Shown piece after piece: positions 7,563 to 14,912 of a stretch of 22,830 bases of DNA. The position numbers and the translations under genes were made by a program. Below the pieces are notes generated by a model. That model ran no database searches. It saw nothing but the letters and a program-made list of their open reading frames with translations, and was not told where the DNA came from. Every line of letters begins with the position of its first letter. The stretch's first letter is position 1. Origin of the DNA: CAYRPN01 sp964426135 (GTDB taxonomy: Bacteria > Planctomycetota > Phycisphaerae > Phycisphaerales > Phycisphaeraceae); NCBI GenBank assembly GCA_964426135.1, contig CAYRPN010000092.1, positions 1 to 22,830 of the forward strand, written 5' to 3'.

Positions 7563-7907
7563 ATGGCCAGCGACGCTGTCCTGCAACTGACCGACGATAA
7601 TTTCGATGCCGAAGTTCTCAAGAGCAAGATTCCCGTCCTCGTGGATTTCTGGGCTGAGTGGTGCATGCCCTGCCGCATGATCGGCCCGTTCATCGACGAA
7701 CTGGCCCGCACGTACAACGGCAAGATCAAGGTCGGCAAGCTTGACACCGACGCCAACCAGGCCACCGCGGTGAACTTCCGCATCATGTCGATTCCCGCGG
7801 TGATGCTGTTCAAGGACGGCCAGGTGGTCGCCCAGATCGTCGGCGCCCGCCCCAGCGCCAAGGCGCTGGCGACGGACCTGAAGATCGATCAGTTCGTGGC
7901 GCCGTGA
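7563..7907 (+). CDS. trxA: Thioredoxin with a WCMPC active site
   Basis: The 114-residue product is a single thioredoxin domain with no signal peptide, so it should act as a cytoplasmic disulfide reductase. The fold is seen in VLVDFWAEWCMPCRMIGPF, the TDANQATAVNFRIMSIPAVM stretch with the cis-proline after Ile, and the following LFKDGQVV. The redox cysteines are Cys34 and Cys37. The usual WCGPC is WCMPC here, which may shift redox potential or partner choice. The frame is open farther upstream, but the ATG at 7563 is chosen because AAGGAG lies 7 nt before it and the promoter fits. The gene is followed by an inverted-repeat element only 6 nt after its stop. Confidence 0.94.
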   Translation: MASDAVLQLTDDNFDAEVLKSKIPVLVDFWAEWCMPCRMIGPFIDELARTYNGKIKVGKLDTDANQATAVNFRIMSIPAVMLFKDGQVVAQIVGARPSAKALATDLKIDQFVAP

Positions 7908-7913
7908 TGCGGC

Positions 7914-8077
7914 CATTTAGCCGGCGGGCTTGCCCGCCGTGAACGCCCGGCAACGGAAGATTCCATTCGATCGCCACGACGTCTGTAGGAAACATGCGCC
8001 GGCCTATGGTTGCCTCCTCGACATGGTTGCCGCCTCGACATCAGACCATCACGGCGGGCAAGCCCGCCGGCTAAATG
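7914..8077. repeat. Paired TTTAGC-hairpin element, 164 bp
   Basis: CATTTAGCCGGCGGGCTTGC begins at 7914 and its inverted partner ends with GCTAAATG at 8077, giving arms of about 27 bp that are each self-complementary. The interior holds a 17-bp tandem duplication (8006-8022 and 8023-8039, one mismatch). The element ends 28 nt before the start codon of the M16 peptidase. Confidence 0.85.
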
Positions 8078-8105
8078 TTGATGCGATTTATGCCTCGCAA
8101 ATCCT

Positions 8106-9326
8106 ATGAGTCTCCAATTCCAACACGCCCGCCTCCCCAACGGCCTGACCATCGTCGCCGAGTGCAATGATGATGCGCACACGTCGGCGGTGGGCTTTTT
8201 CGTCAAGGCCGGCACGCGCGACGAGGACAAGCCGCTGATGGGCGTCAGTCATTTTCTTGAGCACATGATGTTCAAGGGAACCGCCCGCCGCAGCGCTGAT
8301 GATGTGAACCGCGAGTTCGACGAGATCGGCGCCAACTACAACGCCTACACCAGTCACGAGACGACTGTTTACTACGCGCAGGTGCTGCCGGAGTATCTGC
8401 CCCGCGCCGTCGATCTCCTGGGCGACATGCTGCGTCCCGCCCTGCGCGAAGATGATTTCTCGATGGAGAAAAATGTCATCCTCGAAGAGATCGGCATGTA
8501 CGAAGACCGCCCGCAGTGGCGGCTGCAGGACACGCTCATTGAGGAATACTTCGGCGGTCATCCGCTCAGCTACCGCGTGTTGGGCACGGTCGATTCCATC
8601 AAGGCCCTGACCGCCGAGCAGATGCGCGGGTATTTCAATCATCGCTACAGCGCGGACAACATCGTGGTCTCGGCCGCAGGCAAGTTGGATTTCCGCAAGC
8701 TCGTGGAAATGGTCGCCGCCGCCACCGCAAGCTGGGCGCCCACGGAGGCCAGGCGAATCTACGAGAACCCGCGCGTGGGCAACCACGAACGCACCATCAC
8801 CGACGCAAAGCTCAGTCGCTATTACCTGGCCGCGATGAGTCCCGCGCCCAGCGCCCAGGATGATCGCCGCTACACCGCCAAGGTCATCGCCGACGTGCTG
8901 GGGGACAACGAAGGCTCGCGGATTTACTGGGCTCTGGTCGATCCGGGCCTGGCGGATGAGGCGGATCTTTCCTTCATTCCTTACGACCGCACCGGCGCCT
9001 ATATCGCGTACGCCTCCTGCGATCCGGCTCGCGCCGCGCAGGTGGAAGAACTGCTCCTGAAAACCATCGACGCCTACGCCGACGCCATCGATGAAGGCGA
9101 GATCGAGCGGGCCAAGAACAAGCTCGCCACTTCCGCAACGCTGCAAGGCGAGAACCCCGGCAGCCGGATGCGCGGCCTCGGCGGGCAGTGGACCTACCAG
9201 GGCGAGTACCGCTCGCTCGAAGAGGAACTGCGCCACATCATGGCGGTGACGCCGGCGGACGTTCGCGGGTTCCTGAAGGAGATGCCCTGGCAGCCGCGGA
9301 CGATTGTGCGCCTGGGCCCGGGGTGA
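8106..9326 (+). CDS. M16 family zinc metallopeptidase (processing-peptidase-like)
   Basis: The 406-residue product matches the single-unit M16 peptidases related to mitochondrial processing peptidase beta and bacterial YmxG/PqqL-type proteins. The inverted zinc motif HFLEH is at residues 49-53, with the conserved downstream glutamate in VILEEIGMYED (Glu127/128). The N-terminal half is the catalytic domain (LPNGLTIVAE, GVSHFLEHMMFKG, NAYTSHETTVYYA). The C-terminal half is the inactive homologous domain expected to close over the substrate (near DNEGSRIYWALVDPGLA). No signal peptide is seen, suggesting a cytoplasmic oligopeptide or signal-peptide degrading role. A ribosome binding site is not obvious at this ATG, which is nonetheless the natural start by homology (LQFQHARLPNGL). 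The natural substrate is unknown. Confidence 0.93.
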   Translation: MSLQFQHARLPNGLTIVAECNDDAHTSAVGFFVKAGTRDEDKPLMGVSHFLEHMMFKGTARRSADDVNREFDEIGANYNAYTSHETTVYYAQVLPEYLPRAVDLLGDMLRPALREDDFSMEKNVILEEIGMYEDRPQWRLQDTLIEEYFGGHPLSYRVLGTVDSIKALTAEQMRGYFNHRYSADNIVVSAAGKLDFRKLVEMVAAATASWAPTEARRIYENPRVGNHERTITDAKLSRYYLAAMSPAPSAQDDRRYTAKVIADVLGDNEGSRIYWALVDPGLADEADLSFIPYDRTGAYIAYASCDPARAAQVEELLLKTIDAYADAIDEGEIERAKNKLATSATLQGENPGSRMRGLGGQWTYQGEYRSLEEELRHIMAVTPADVRGFLKEMPWQPRTIVRLGPG

Positions 9327-9382
9327 CGGGAATTGTCGAATGTCGAAATCAGAATGACGAAAGAAGGACGAAGCCCCAATCC

Positions 9383-9548
9383 GACCGTTTAGCGGAAGCG
9401 CCGCAGGCGCCTGTGCGAGCGACCCCGGACGAGAGATCAACCCCGCGGCACGCATCATCGTGGGCCATCGCCGCCAACCCATGCCTCCGTTAATCCGGCG
9501 CGCGGGATTCACCGCACAGGCGCCTGCGGCGCTTCCGCGAAACGGTCC
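9383..9548. repeat. Long inverted repeat of the TTTAGC-hairpin family, 166 bp
   Basis: Left arm 9383-9418 (CGACCGTTTAGCGGAAGC onward) and right arm about 9512-9548 are inverted copies with one or two mismatches over some 36 bp. Each arm contains its own small hairpin (GCGCC, GCA, GGCGC). The length and layout match the 7914-8077 element although the stem sequences differ. It ends 30 nt before the ribBA start codon. Confidence 0.85.
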
Positions 9549-9578
9549 GATCGCGATTGTTTCGACATTCATCATTCC

Positions 9579-10787
9579 ATGAACTCCATCCCGCAAATCC
9601 TGGCCGACCTCCGTGCGGGGAAAATGATCGTCCTGATCGACGACGAGACGCGCGAGAACGAAGGCGATCTCGTCTGTGCCGCCCAGTTCACCACTCCCGC
9701 GATGGTGAACTTCATGGTGCGCGAGGGCCGCGGCGTGCTCTGCGTGCCGATGCCCGGTGCGTGGTGCGATCGACTCGAGCTCGCCCCGCAGGCCGCGATC
9801 AACACCGCTAGCCGGGGCACCGCGTTCACCATCACCGTCGACGCCCACGAGCGCTTCAACGTCACCACCGGCGTCAGCACGCACGACCGGGCTGTCACCA
9901 TCCGCCTGCTCGCCGATCCCGGCGCCCGGCCCACCGACCTCAATCGTCCCGGCCACATCAACCCGCTCCGTGCCCGCGACGGCGGCGTGCTCGTCCGCGC
10001 CGGCCAGACCGAAGGCTCCGTCGATCTCTGCCGCCTCGCCGGACTCCAGCCCGCCGCGGTCATCATCGAGATCATGAACGAAGACGGCAGCATGGCCCGC
10101 CTGCCCGATCTGCAGACGCTCTGCAAAAAGCACGACCTGAAAATGTGCAGCGTCGCGGACATCATTCACTACCGCCTGCAGCGCGAGAAACTCGTCGAGC
10201 GCGTCGAGGCTGCGCCCTTTGAGAACGAATGCGGCCAGTGGACGCTGATCGCCTACAGCAGCATGGTCGATTCGCTGCCGCACGTCGCCCTGATCTGCGG
10301 CGACCTCGGCCGGCTCGACGCCACCGGCCAGCCCATCGACGCGGCCGATCCCATCCTCGTCCGCATGCACAGCCAGAACCTGCTGGGCGATGTCTTCGGC
10401 GATGTGAAGGATCCGACCAACCGAACTCTCGCCGCGTCCATGCGCGCCATCCAAAAGGAAGGTCGCGGCGCCATCGTCTACCTGCGCCATGAAATGATGG
10501 GCACCGGCCTGCTGCGGCGACTGCAGACGCTGCGACTGCCCGAGGAATCGCGGGTCGGCGAAGCCGCGTCATCCGCGGGGCGGCAGGGGGCCGGCCGCGA
10601 ACCGTCCGCCGCCTCCATCGCCGGCGTCGGCAACACCGGCGGCGAAGCCTACGGCATCGGCTCGCAAATCCTCCGCGACCTGGGCGTCCGCAAGCTCCGC
10701 CTGCTCACGAATCATCCGTTCCATCCCACCGCCCTCAGCGGGTTCGACCTGGAGATCAGCGAGTTCGTGCCGATTCCCAAGGCATGA
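9579..10787 (+). CDS. ribBA: RibBA-type protein: 3,4-dihydroxy-2-butanone 4-phosphate synthase with a degenerate GTP cyclohydrolase II domain
   Basis: The 402-residue protein has an N-terminal RibB domain (about residues 1-200), which makes the four-carbon unit of riboflavin from ribulose 5-phosphate. Visible motifs are DDETRENEGDL (residues 21-31), TTGVSTHDRAVTI, RPGHINPLRA and IMNEDGSMAR. The motif usually written GHTEA reads GQTEG here (Gln143). The C-terminal domain (about 205-402) is recognisably RibA-like (YLRHEMMGTGL, YGIGSQILRDLGVRKLRLLTN). However, the block that normally supplies three zinc cysteines reads HSQNLLGDVFGDVKDPTNRT and has none. The canonical segment before YGIG is replaced by a low-complexity stretch (residues 322-356). 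The domain is probably not an active cyclohydrolase, resembling the RibBX type. The ATG has no clear ribosome binding site and follows an inverted repeat. Confidence 0.88.
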   Translation: MNSIPQILADLRAGKMIVLIDDETRENEGDLVCAAQFTTPAMVNFMVREGRGVLCVPMPGAWCDRLELAPQAAINTASRGTAFTITVDAHERFNVTTGVSTHDRAVTIRLLADPGARPTDLNRPGHINPLRARDGGVLVRAGQTEGSVDLCRLAGLQPAAVIIEIMNEDGSMARLPDLQTLCKKHDLKMCSVADIIHYRLQREKLVERVEAAPFENECGQWTLIAYSSMVDSLPHVALICGDLGRLDATGQPIDAADPILVRMHSQNLLGDVFGDVKDPTNRTLAASMRAIQKEGRGAIVYLRHEMMGTGLLRRLQTLRLPEESRVGEAASSAGRQGAGREPSAASIAGVGNTGGEAYGIGSQILRDLGVRKLRLLTNHPFHPTALSGFDLEISEFVPIPKA

Positions 10788-11141
10788 CCGCCGCCGGCCC
10801 CACGCTACTTCAAAAAGTGGCCGGCCACATACCCCCGGGGTGCGAAAAACCAGTCTAAATGGCGCCAGAACAGTCGCTTATGCCTGGACTGCCGAAAAGG
10901 TAGGACACTTTTCGGCCACTGTCTGCGGCCAACTTTCCCCCCACGGCGTGACATCAAATTGCCAAAGAACAACGCGGTCCCGCTTGCGGGCCGTCAGTAA
11001 ACACTACCTTACATTGACCAATCGACGCGGAGGTTACAGGCTTGCTCCGTCGCGGCTGCCCATTCCGGTGTCATGTAACAATCCGCGGCCACCGCATCCT
11101 TTTTACTTGGCAATGACGGAATCGCCGAATAGATTATTGTC
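10788..11141. other. Intergenic region upstream of the DUF1501 gene
   Basis: This 354-bp region has no supported gene. It contains a 12-bp palindrome (gtggccggccac, 10817-10828) and a perfect 9-bp hairpin (gccgaaaag 10891-10899 with cttttcggc 10908-10916) with no T-run. TTGACC at 11014-11019 could be a -35, but no good -10 follows. It is less GC-rich than the flanking genes and may hold the promoter of the next gene. Confidence 0.5.
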
Positions 11142-12551
11142 ATGACCATTGGCAGAACCGATCAACCGGGGAATCTCGCCGCCATGCTTGAAACGGGCAT
11201 CACCGTCCGTCCCGTGAATCGCCGGGGGTTTCTCCGCTACGGTGCGCTGGGGGTCGGGGCGCTCGGCCTCGGCGGAGTCTCGCTTACCAATCTCTCTCGC
11301 GCGCAGGCCGCCGCCGCTGCCGCCGGCAAACCCGCGCCTGCGCGCGGCAAAGCCGCCATCCTTTTCTTTCTCGCAGGCGGCGCTTCGCACATCGATACCT
11401 ACGACATGAAGCCCGATGCGGCCGCCGACATCCGCGGGCCGTTCAATCCGATCAAGACCTCGCTGCCCGGCTGGCACACCAACGAGCTTCTTCCACGCCA
11501 CGCCCGCATCGCCAACCGTTTCTCCATCGTTCGCTCCATCACGCACAATCTCGCCGTCCACGACGACGCCACGCACTGGGTGCAGACCGGCTACCCGCTG
11601 CTCAACGCCCGCATCCAGAAGCAGACGCATCCGTCGCAGGGCTCCGTCGTGGCGAAGATGCGCGGCGCGAATGTCGAGGGCATGCCGCCTTATGTCTGCG
11701 TGCCCGAGGATTACCGCACGCACGCCGGCTTCTACGAAGGCCCCGCGTACCTGGGCGCCCGGTACTACGCCCTGAACTCCGGCGGCGATCCGAGCCTGGG
11801 CAACTACCAGCCGCCCGATTTCACGCCCCCGCAAGGCATCACGCTGCCGCGCCTCGAAGATCGCAACCGTCTGCGCGCTTCGCTCGATCGCATGGCCCGG
11901 CATGCCGACACCATCGCCGAGTGGCGCGAACTCGATGACGCCCAGCAGGACGCGCTGCGGCTGACCACCAGTTCCAAAGCCCGCGAAGCATTCGATCTCA
12001 CCAAAGAACCCGACGCCGTCAAGGAACGCTACGGCCGCCACGCCTACGGCCAATCCGCGCTGCTCGCCCGCAGACTCGTCGAGGCCGGCGTCACCTTCGT
12101 CGTCATCAATCTCTATGAGAAGGATGTGGACTGGTGGGACGATCACTACACGATTGAGAAGAATCTGCGGGCGCGGCTGCCGCGCTACGACCAGGCGTTG
12201 ACGGTGCTGATCGAAGACCTCACGGAGCGCGGCATGCTCGACCACGTGCTGGTCGCCTCCTTCGGCGAGTTCGGCCGAAGCCCGCGCATCAGCGCGACCG
12301 GCGGCGGACGCGAGCACTGGCCCCGCGCCAACTCCGCGCTGCTCTGCGGCGCCGGCATTCGTCCCGGCCAGGTCGTCGGCTCCACCACCTTCGACGGCGG
12401 CGAACCGAAGGACCGCGCCATGGGCCCCGAAGACCTCGTCGCCACGATCTATCACGCGCTGGGCATGGACCACCAGGCGACGCTGCCGGACAGGCAGAAC
12501 AGGCCGATCCCGCTGGTGCCCAGGGGGGAGCCGATACGGGAGTTGGTGTGA
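11142..12551 (+). CDS. Tat-exported DUF1501 domain protein
   Basis: The 469-residue product begins with a twin-arginine leader: Arg27-Arg28 in NRRGFLRYGALGVGALGLGG, ending near RAQAAAA. The rest is a DUF1501 domain of the alkaline phosphatase/sulfatase-like fold (ILFFLAGGASHIDTYDMKPD, FGEFGRSPRISATGGGREHW, ending DRQNRPIPLV). Such proteins are abundant in planctomycetes, usually beside PSCyt1/DUF1553 genes, and are presumed to act outside the cytoplasm; the reaction is not established. Here the potential partner is about 8 kb away. The first ATG (11142) has no ribosome binding site. The ATG at 11184 has ggggaa upstream and would shorten the leader by 14 residues, which may be the true start. 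Confidence 0.9.
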   Translation: MTIGRTDQPGNLAAMLETGITVRPVNRRGFLRYGALGVGALGLGGVSLTNLSRAQAAAAAAGKPAPARGKAAILFFLAGGASHIDTYDMKPDAAADIRGPFNPIKTSLPGWHTNELLPRHARIANRFSIVRSITHNLAVHDDATHWVQTGYPLLNARIQKQTHPSQGSVVAKMRGANVEGMPPYVCVPEDYRTHAGFYEGPAYLGARYYALNSGGDPSLGNYQPPDFTPPQGITLPRLEDRNRLRASLDRMARHADTIAEWRELDDAQQDALRLTTSSKAREAFDLTKEPDAVKERYGRHAYGQSALLARRLVEAGVTFVVINLYEKDVDWWDDHYTIEKNLRARLPRYDQALTVLIEDLTERGMLDHVLVASFGEFGRSPRISATGGGREHWPRANSALLCGAGIRPGQVVGSTTFDGGEPKDRAMGPEDLVATIYHALGMDHQATLPDRQNRPIPLVPRGEPIRELV

Positions 12552-12638
12552 GCGAGTTCCAGGTCTGCAAGATCACCGGGCAACCCGGCGACCATGCGGT
12601 TCCAGCGACTAAAATGCCGATGGAATGGTGAGGTTGCT

Positions 12639-12874
12639 ATTCCTACCGTTATGCGGATCGGGCCGTTTGTCTTTGTGTTCTTCAGTTCGGACCGATCCGA
12701 GCCGCCGCATATTCATGTGAATCGCGATGATGCGATTCCGAAATCTGGCTGGAGCCGGTGGCGTACGCGAAGAATCGCGGTTTTGCGAATCACGAGTTGG
12801 AAGCCATTCGCAAACTCGTTGACGAAAATCGTGAAGCCCTTGTGAGAGCGTGGCATGACTACTTTGGTGCTTGA
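12639..12874 (+). pseudogene. DUF4160 gene broken by a one-base deletion
   Basis: The first frame gives IPTVMRIGPFVFVFF and SEPPHIHVNRDDAIPK, the N-terminal part of a DUF4160 protein (family pattern: PTV.RIG....F.SS...EPPH.HV.RDD). After the lysine codon at 12741 that frame turns to unrelated residues. The frame beginning at 12743 instead continues as the family should (WLEPVAYAKNRGFANHELEA, then IRKLVDENREALVRAWHDYF) to a TGA at 12872. Restoring one T after aaat at about 12744 would rebuild the expected KFWLEP. The likely start position is ATT in place of ATG at 12639; an in-frame ATG exists at 12594 and another at 12651. The gene overlaps the DUF2442 gene by 20 nt, as expected for the pair. 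Confidence 0.82.
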
Positions 12875-13148
12875 TTCCGATCCCGCCGCGGTGAATGTGT
12901 CGTTCGAGGGCGATCGATTTCACGTTGCCCTCGCTGATGGGCGCACACTGACAATCCCGCTGTCGTGGTATCCGCGTCTGGAACACGCCCGTGAAGTTGA
13001 ACGCGCCAACTTTCGATTGCTGGGTGGCGGCTACGCCATCGAATGGCCGGATCTCGACGAACACATCGGCGCTGAAGGATTGGTCGCGGGCCGACGAAGC
13101 GGGGAGTCGCAGGCGTCGTTCAAGAGTTGGCTTGAATCTCGCGTATAG
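12855..13148 (+). CDS. DUF2442 domain protein, partner of DUF4160
   Basis: The 97-residue product matches DUF2442: an N-terminal region with FEGDRFHVALADGRTLTIPL, then the signature SWYPRLEHA and the block NFRLLGGGYAIEWPDLDEHI followed by IGAEGLVAG. DUF2442 genes commonly sit directly after DUF4160 genes, and the pair has been suggested to be toxin-antitoxin-like, without firm proof known to me. Its start overlaps the end of the disrupted DUF4160 frame, so translation was probably coupled. The reading frame here is intact, which would be consistent with loss of a toxin-like partner while the other half is kept. Confidence 0.85.
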   Translation: MTTLVLDSDPAAVNVSFEGDRFHVALADGRTLTIPLSWYPRLEHAREVERANFRLLGGGYAIEWPDLDEHIGAEGLVAGRRSGESQASFKSWLESRV

Positions 13149-13210
13149 GATTGCGAATCTGCAATTCCACAGAGCAATCCAGCGGAGAACCGCGATAGAC
13201 GACGCTCGAT

Positions 13211-14011
13211 TCACTTCCCCCTCTTCTGCTTCAAAATCCACTCATACAGCTCATCCATCGCATAGCTCTTCGTCCAGGAATCGTGCCCCACGCCTTCGTA
13301 GATCGTGAACTTCGGCTCGGCGCCGGCTTTTTTCAGGGCCTCCACCATGTCCTTGGATTTCTGGATATTCACCGCGGTGTCCTTGTCGCCGTGGAAAACC
13401 CAGGTGGGGATGTCCTTCATCGCGCTGGCTTTGCTGGGGTCGCCGCCGCCGCAGATGGGGACCGCCGCGGCGATCAGGTTCGGGTACTTGCAGCAGAACT
13501 GCCACGTGCCGAAGCCGCCCATGCTCAGGCCGGTCATATAGACGCGGTCGGCGTCGACGCGGTGGTCCTTGGTGAGCTGCTCGATCATCGCCTTGAGCAC
13601 GTCGACGTCCCACCACTTGCCGGCGGGGCACTGCGGGCTGACGACGATGAAGGGCAGGTCTTTGCCGTTTTCGACGAGCTTGGGAGGGCCGTGGAATTTG
13701 ACTTTTCTGATGTCGCTGCCGCGTTCGCCGGAGCCGTGGAGGAAGATGAGCAGCGGCTGCTTGTCCTTGGAAGTGTCGTAATCCTTGGGCAGGTAGAGGA
13801 GGTAGCCCATCGCTTCGTCCTTGCCGTTCACCTTGGCGGTGAAGGTGAGGGCGACTTGTTTGCCGGCCCCCGGTGCCCCCGGCGCCCCCGGTGCGGCGGG
13901 TGCGGCGGGTGCTGCGGCGGCGGGCTTGAGATCTTCGGCGCGGAGCGGCGCTGTGATAAGAATTGCGATGAGGAGCGCGGCGAAGATAGGAACGAAGGAA
14001 CGCTGATGCAT
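13211..14011 (-). CDS. Secreted alpha/beta-hydrolase (esterase / dienelactone hydrolase-like)
   Basis: This 266-residue protein has a signal peptide (residues 1-25, ending PLRA). An Ala/Pro/Gly-rich linker at residues 29-50 is encoded by a GC-rich repetitive stretch near 13865-13925. The rest is an alpha/beta-hydrolase domain. The oxyanion region is LHGSGERG (91-98), the nucleophile is Ser163 in GLSMGGFGTW, the acid is probably Asp211 in FHGDKDTAV, and the base is His243 in GVGHDSW. It resembles the phospholipase/carboxylesterase and PHB-depolymerase-like secreted esterases often found in planctomycetes. It should cleave ester bonds outside the cytoplasm, but the substrate is unknown. GAGG lies 5 nt before the ATG. 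It is convergent with the DUF2442 gene and lies just beyond the mnh operon. Confidence 0.9.
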   Translation of the reverse strand: MHQRSFVPIFAALLIAILITAPLRAEDLKPAAAAPAAPAAPGAPGAPGAGKQVALTFTAKVNGKDEAMGYLLYLPKDYDTSKDKQPLLIFLHGSGERGSDIRKVKFHGPPKLVENGKDLPFIVVSPQCPAGKWWDVDVLKAMIEQLTKDHRVDADRVYMTGLSMGGFGTWQFCCKYPNLIAAAVPICGGGDPSKASAMKDIPTWVFHGDKDTAVNIQKSKDMVEALKKAGAEPKFTIYEGVGHDSWTKSYAMDELYEWILKQKRGK

Positions 14012-14076
14012 GGGTGCCTCGGGTTAAGGGGAGGCACGCATGATATCAGCGCGAGACAAAGGTCTGCGAGGCGACG

Positions 14077-14104
14077 TGCGGGGCAAGGCCCCGCAGCTAA
14101 ACGG
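14077..14104 (-). repeat. TTTAGC-hairpin element (single copy) after mnhG
   Basis: On the minus strand this reads CCGTTTAGC followed by a perfect 8-bp hairpin (TGCGGGGC, CTT, GCCCCGCA). It lies 34 nt beyond the mnhG stop codon. There is no U-run, so a terminator role is only possible, not shown. Confidence 0.7.
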
Positions 14105-14137
14105 TGAACGGGCGCCGTTTCACTCCCGTCGGTTGCA

Positions 14138-14512
14138 CTACTCCTGCCCGACCACGTTCTCGTCGGGCTTGCTGGGGAGGAATGCCTTCAGTTCGTCGAC
14201 GGCGGTGCGGTCGGAGAGCGGATAGTCACGCAGATACGCAGCGCGGGCGAGCAGGTGCGTGGCGGCGGGGCTGGTGAGCAACTGGAAGAAAATCGCCAGC
14301 GATCCGCGGAAGACCACGGACCAGTCACGGGGCAGGAAGAAGATCACCGCGCCCAGGATCATGCAGATGACGCCGAGCGTGCCGGCTTTGCCCGCCGCGT
14401 GCATGCGGCAGTAGACGTCGGGGAATCGGATCATGCCGATGCCGCTGACGACCATGAGGAAGGCGCCCAGCAGCATGGTGAAGCCGGCGATGATTTCAAT
14501 GATGACTTCCAT
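14138..14512 (-). CDS. mnhG: Na+/H+ antiporter subunit G
   Basis: The 124-residue product is the small MnhG/PhaG/MrpG subunit of the multisubunit cation/proton antiporter in the cytoplasmic membrane. Three hydrophobic helices are visible: IIEIIAGFTMLLGAFLMVVS, then LGVICMILGAVIFFL, then a third near SLAIFFQLLTSPAATHLLAR. Between the first two lies the family signature RFPDVYCRMHAAGKAGTLG. The frame is open farther upstream, but the ATG at 14512 is chosen because it matches the family start and overlaps the mnhF stop (TAATG). That overlap implies translational coupling. It is the last gene of the operon. Confidence 0.94.
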   Translation of the reverse strand: MEVIIEIIAGFTMLLGAFLMVVSGIGMIRFPDVYCRMHAAGKAGTLGVICMILGAVIFFLPRDWSVVFRGSLAIFFQLLTSPAATHLLARAAYLRDYPLSDRTAVDELKAFLPSKPDENVVGQE

Positions 14513-14793
14513 TAGAACACCTTGCCTTTCTCGAGGTAGCGGGCGATGGCGGCCGAGCCGACGAACCCGACGAGCGTGAGGATCCACACGGCGTCGAAGT
14601 ACCACGCCTGGTCTTTGTGCCAGATGACACAGAGGACGCAGATGATGCCGATGAACGCGGCGGTGAGCATGTCCAGCGCCACGGCACGGTCGGCGGCCTT
14701 GGGGCCGATGACGATGCGGTACAGGCACATCAGGCCTGTGACGAACATGGCCGCGAGACAGAGATTGCAGACGGTGAGGAAGATGGGGGACAT
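14512..14793 (-). CDS. mnhF: Na+/H+ antiporter subunit F
   Basis: The 93-residue product has the three-helix MnhF/MrpF pattern with the signature GPKAADRAVALDMLTAAFIG, followed by a hydrophobic helix (IICVLCVIW) and a third near ILTLVGFVGSAAIARYL. It is an integral subunit of the antiporter and is required for complex assembly in studied systems. It overlaps mnhG by one base. No ribosome binding site is visible: a heptamer array starts only 4 nt upstream of the ATG (CCCTATCCCC precedes it on the minus strand). Confidence 0.93.
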   Translation of the reverse strand: MSPIFLTVCNLCLAAMFVTGLMCLYRIVIGPKAADRAVALDMLTAAFIGIICVLCVIWHKDQAWYFDAVWILTLVGFVGSAAIARYLEKGKVF

Positions 14794-14797
14794 GGGG

Positions 14798-14867
14798 ATA
14801 GGGTTTAGGGTGTAGGGTTTAGGGCTTAGGGTGTAGGGTGTAGGGTCTTGAGTCTTGAGTCTTGAGT
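14798..14867. repeat. Heptamer array TTAGGGT/GTAGGGT with three CTTGAGT units
   Basis: Ten consecutive 7-bp units fill the gap between mnhE and mnhF: atagggt, ttagggt, gtagggt, ttagggc, ttagggt, gtagggt twice, then cttgagt three times. Two unrelated heptamers are joined in register. Confidence 0.93.
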
Positions 14868-14912
14868 TACGGACCTTCAGTCGTCATTGCGAATGGATTC
14901 TGAAGCCGTCCG

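Noticed and set aside
8088..10490. An 800-codon open frame on the minus strand across the M16 peptidase and ribBA genes
   Set aside because: It is antisense to two clearly recognised proteins; its product shows no domain and is Asp/Gly/Val-rich in the way GC-rich antisense frames are.
14077..14104. Intrinsic terminator of the mnh operon
   Set aside because: The stem is good but no U-run follows, and the same hairpin type occurs before genes as well as after them.
14798..14867. Telomere-like TTAGGG repeats
   Set aside because: Only ten degenerate units lie inside a bacterial operon and change to CTTGAGT in the same 7-bp register; they are one case of the general heptamer arrays.
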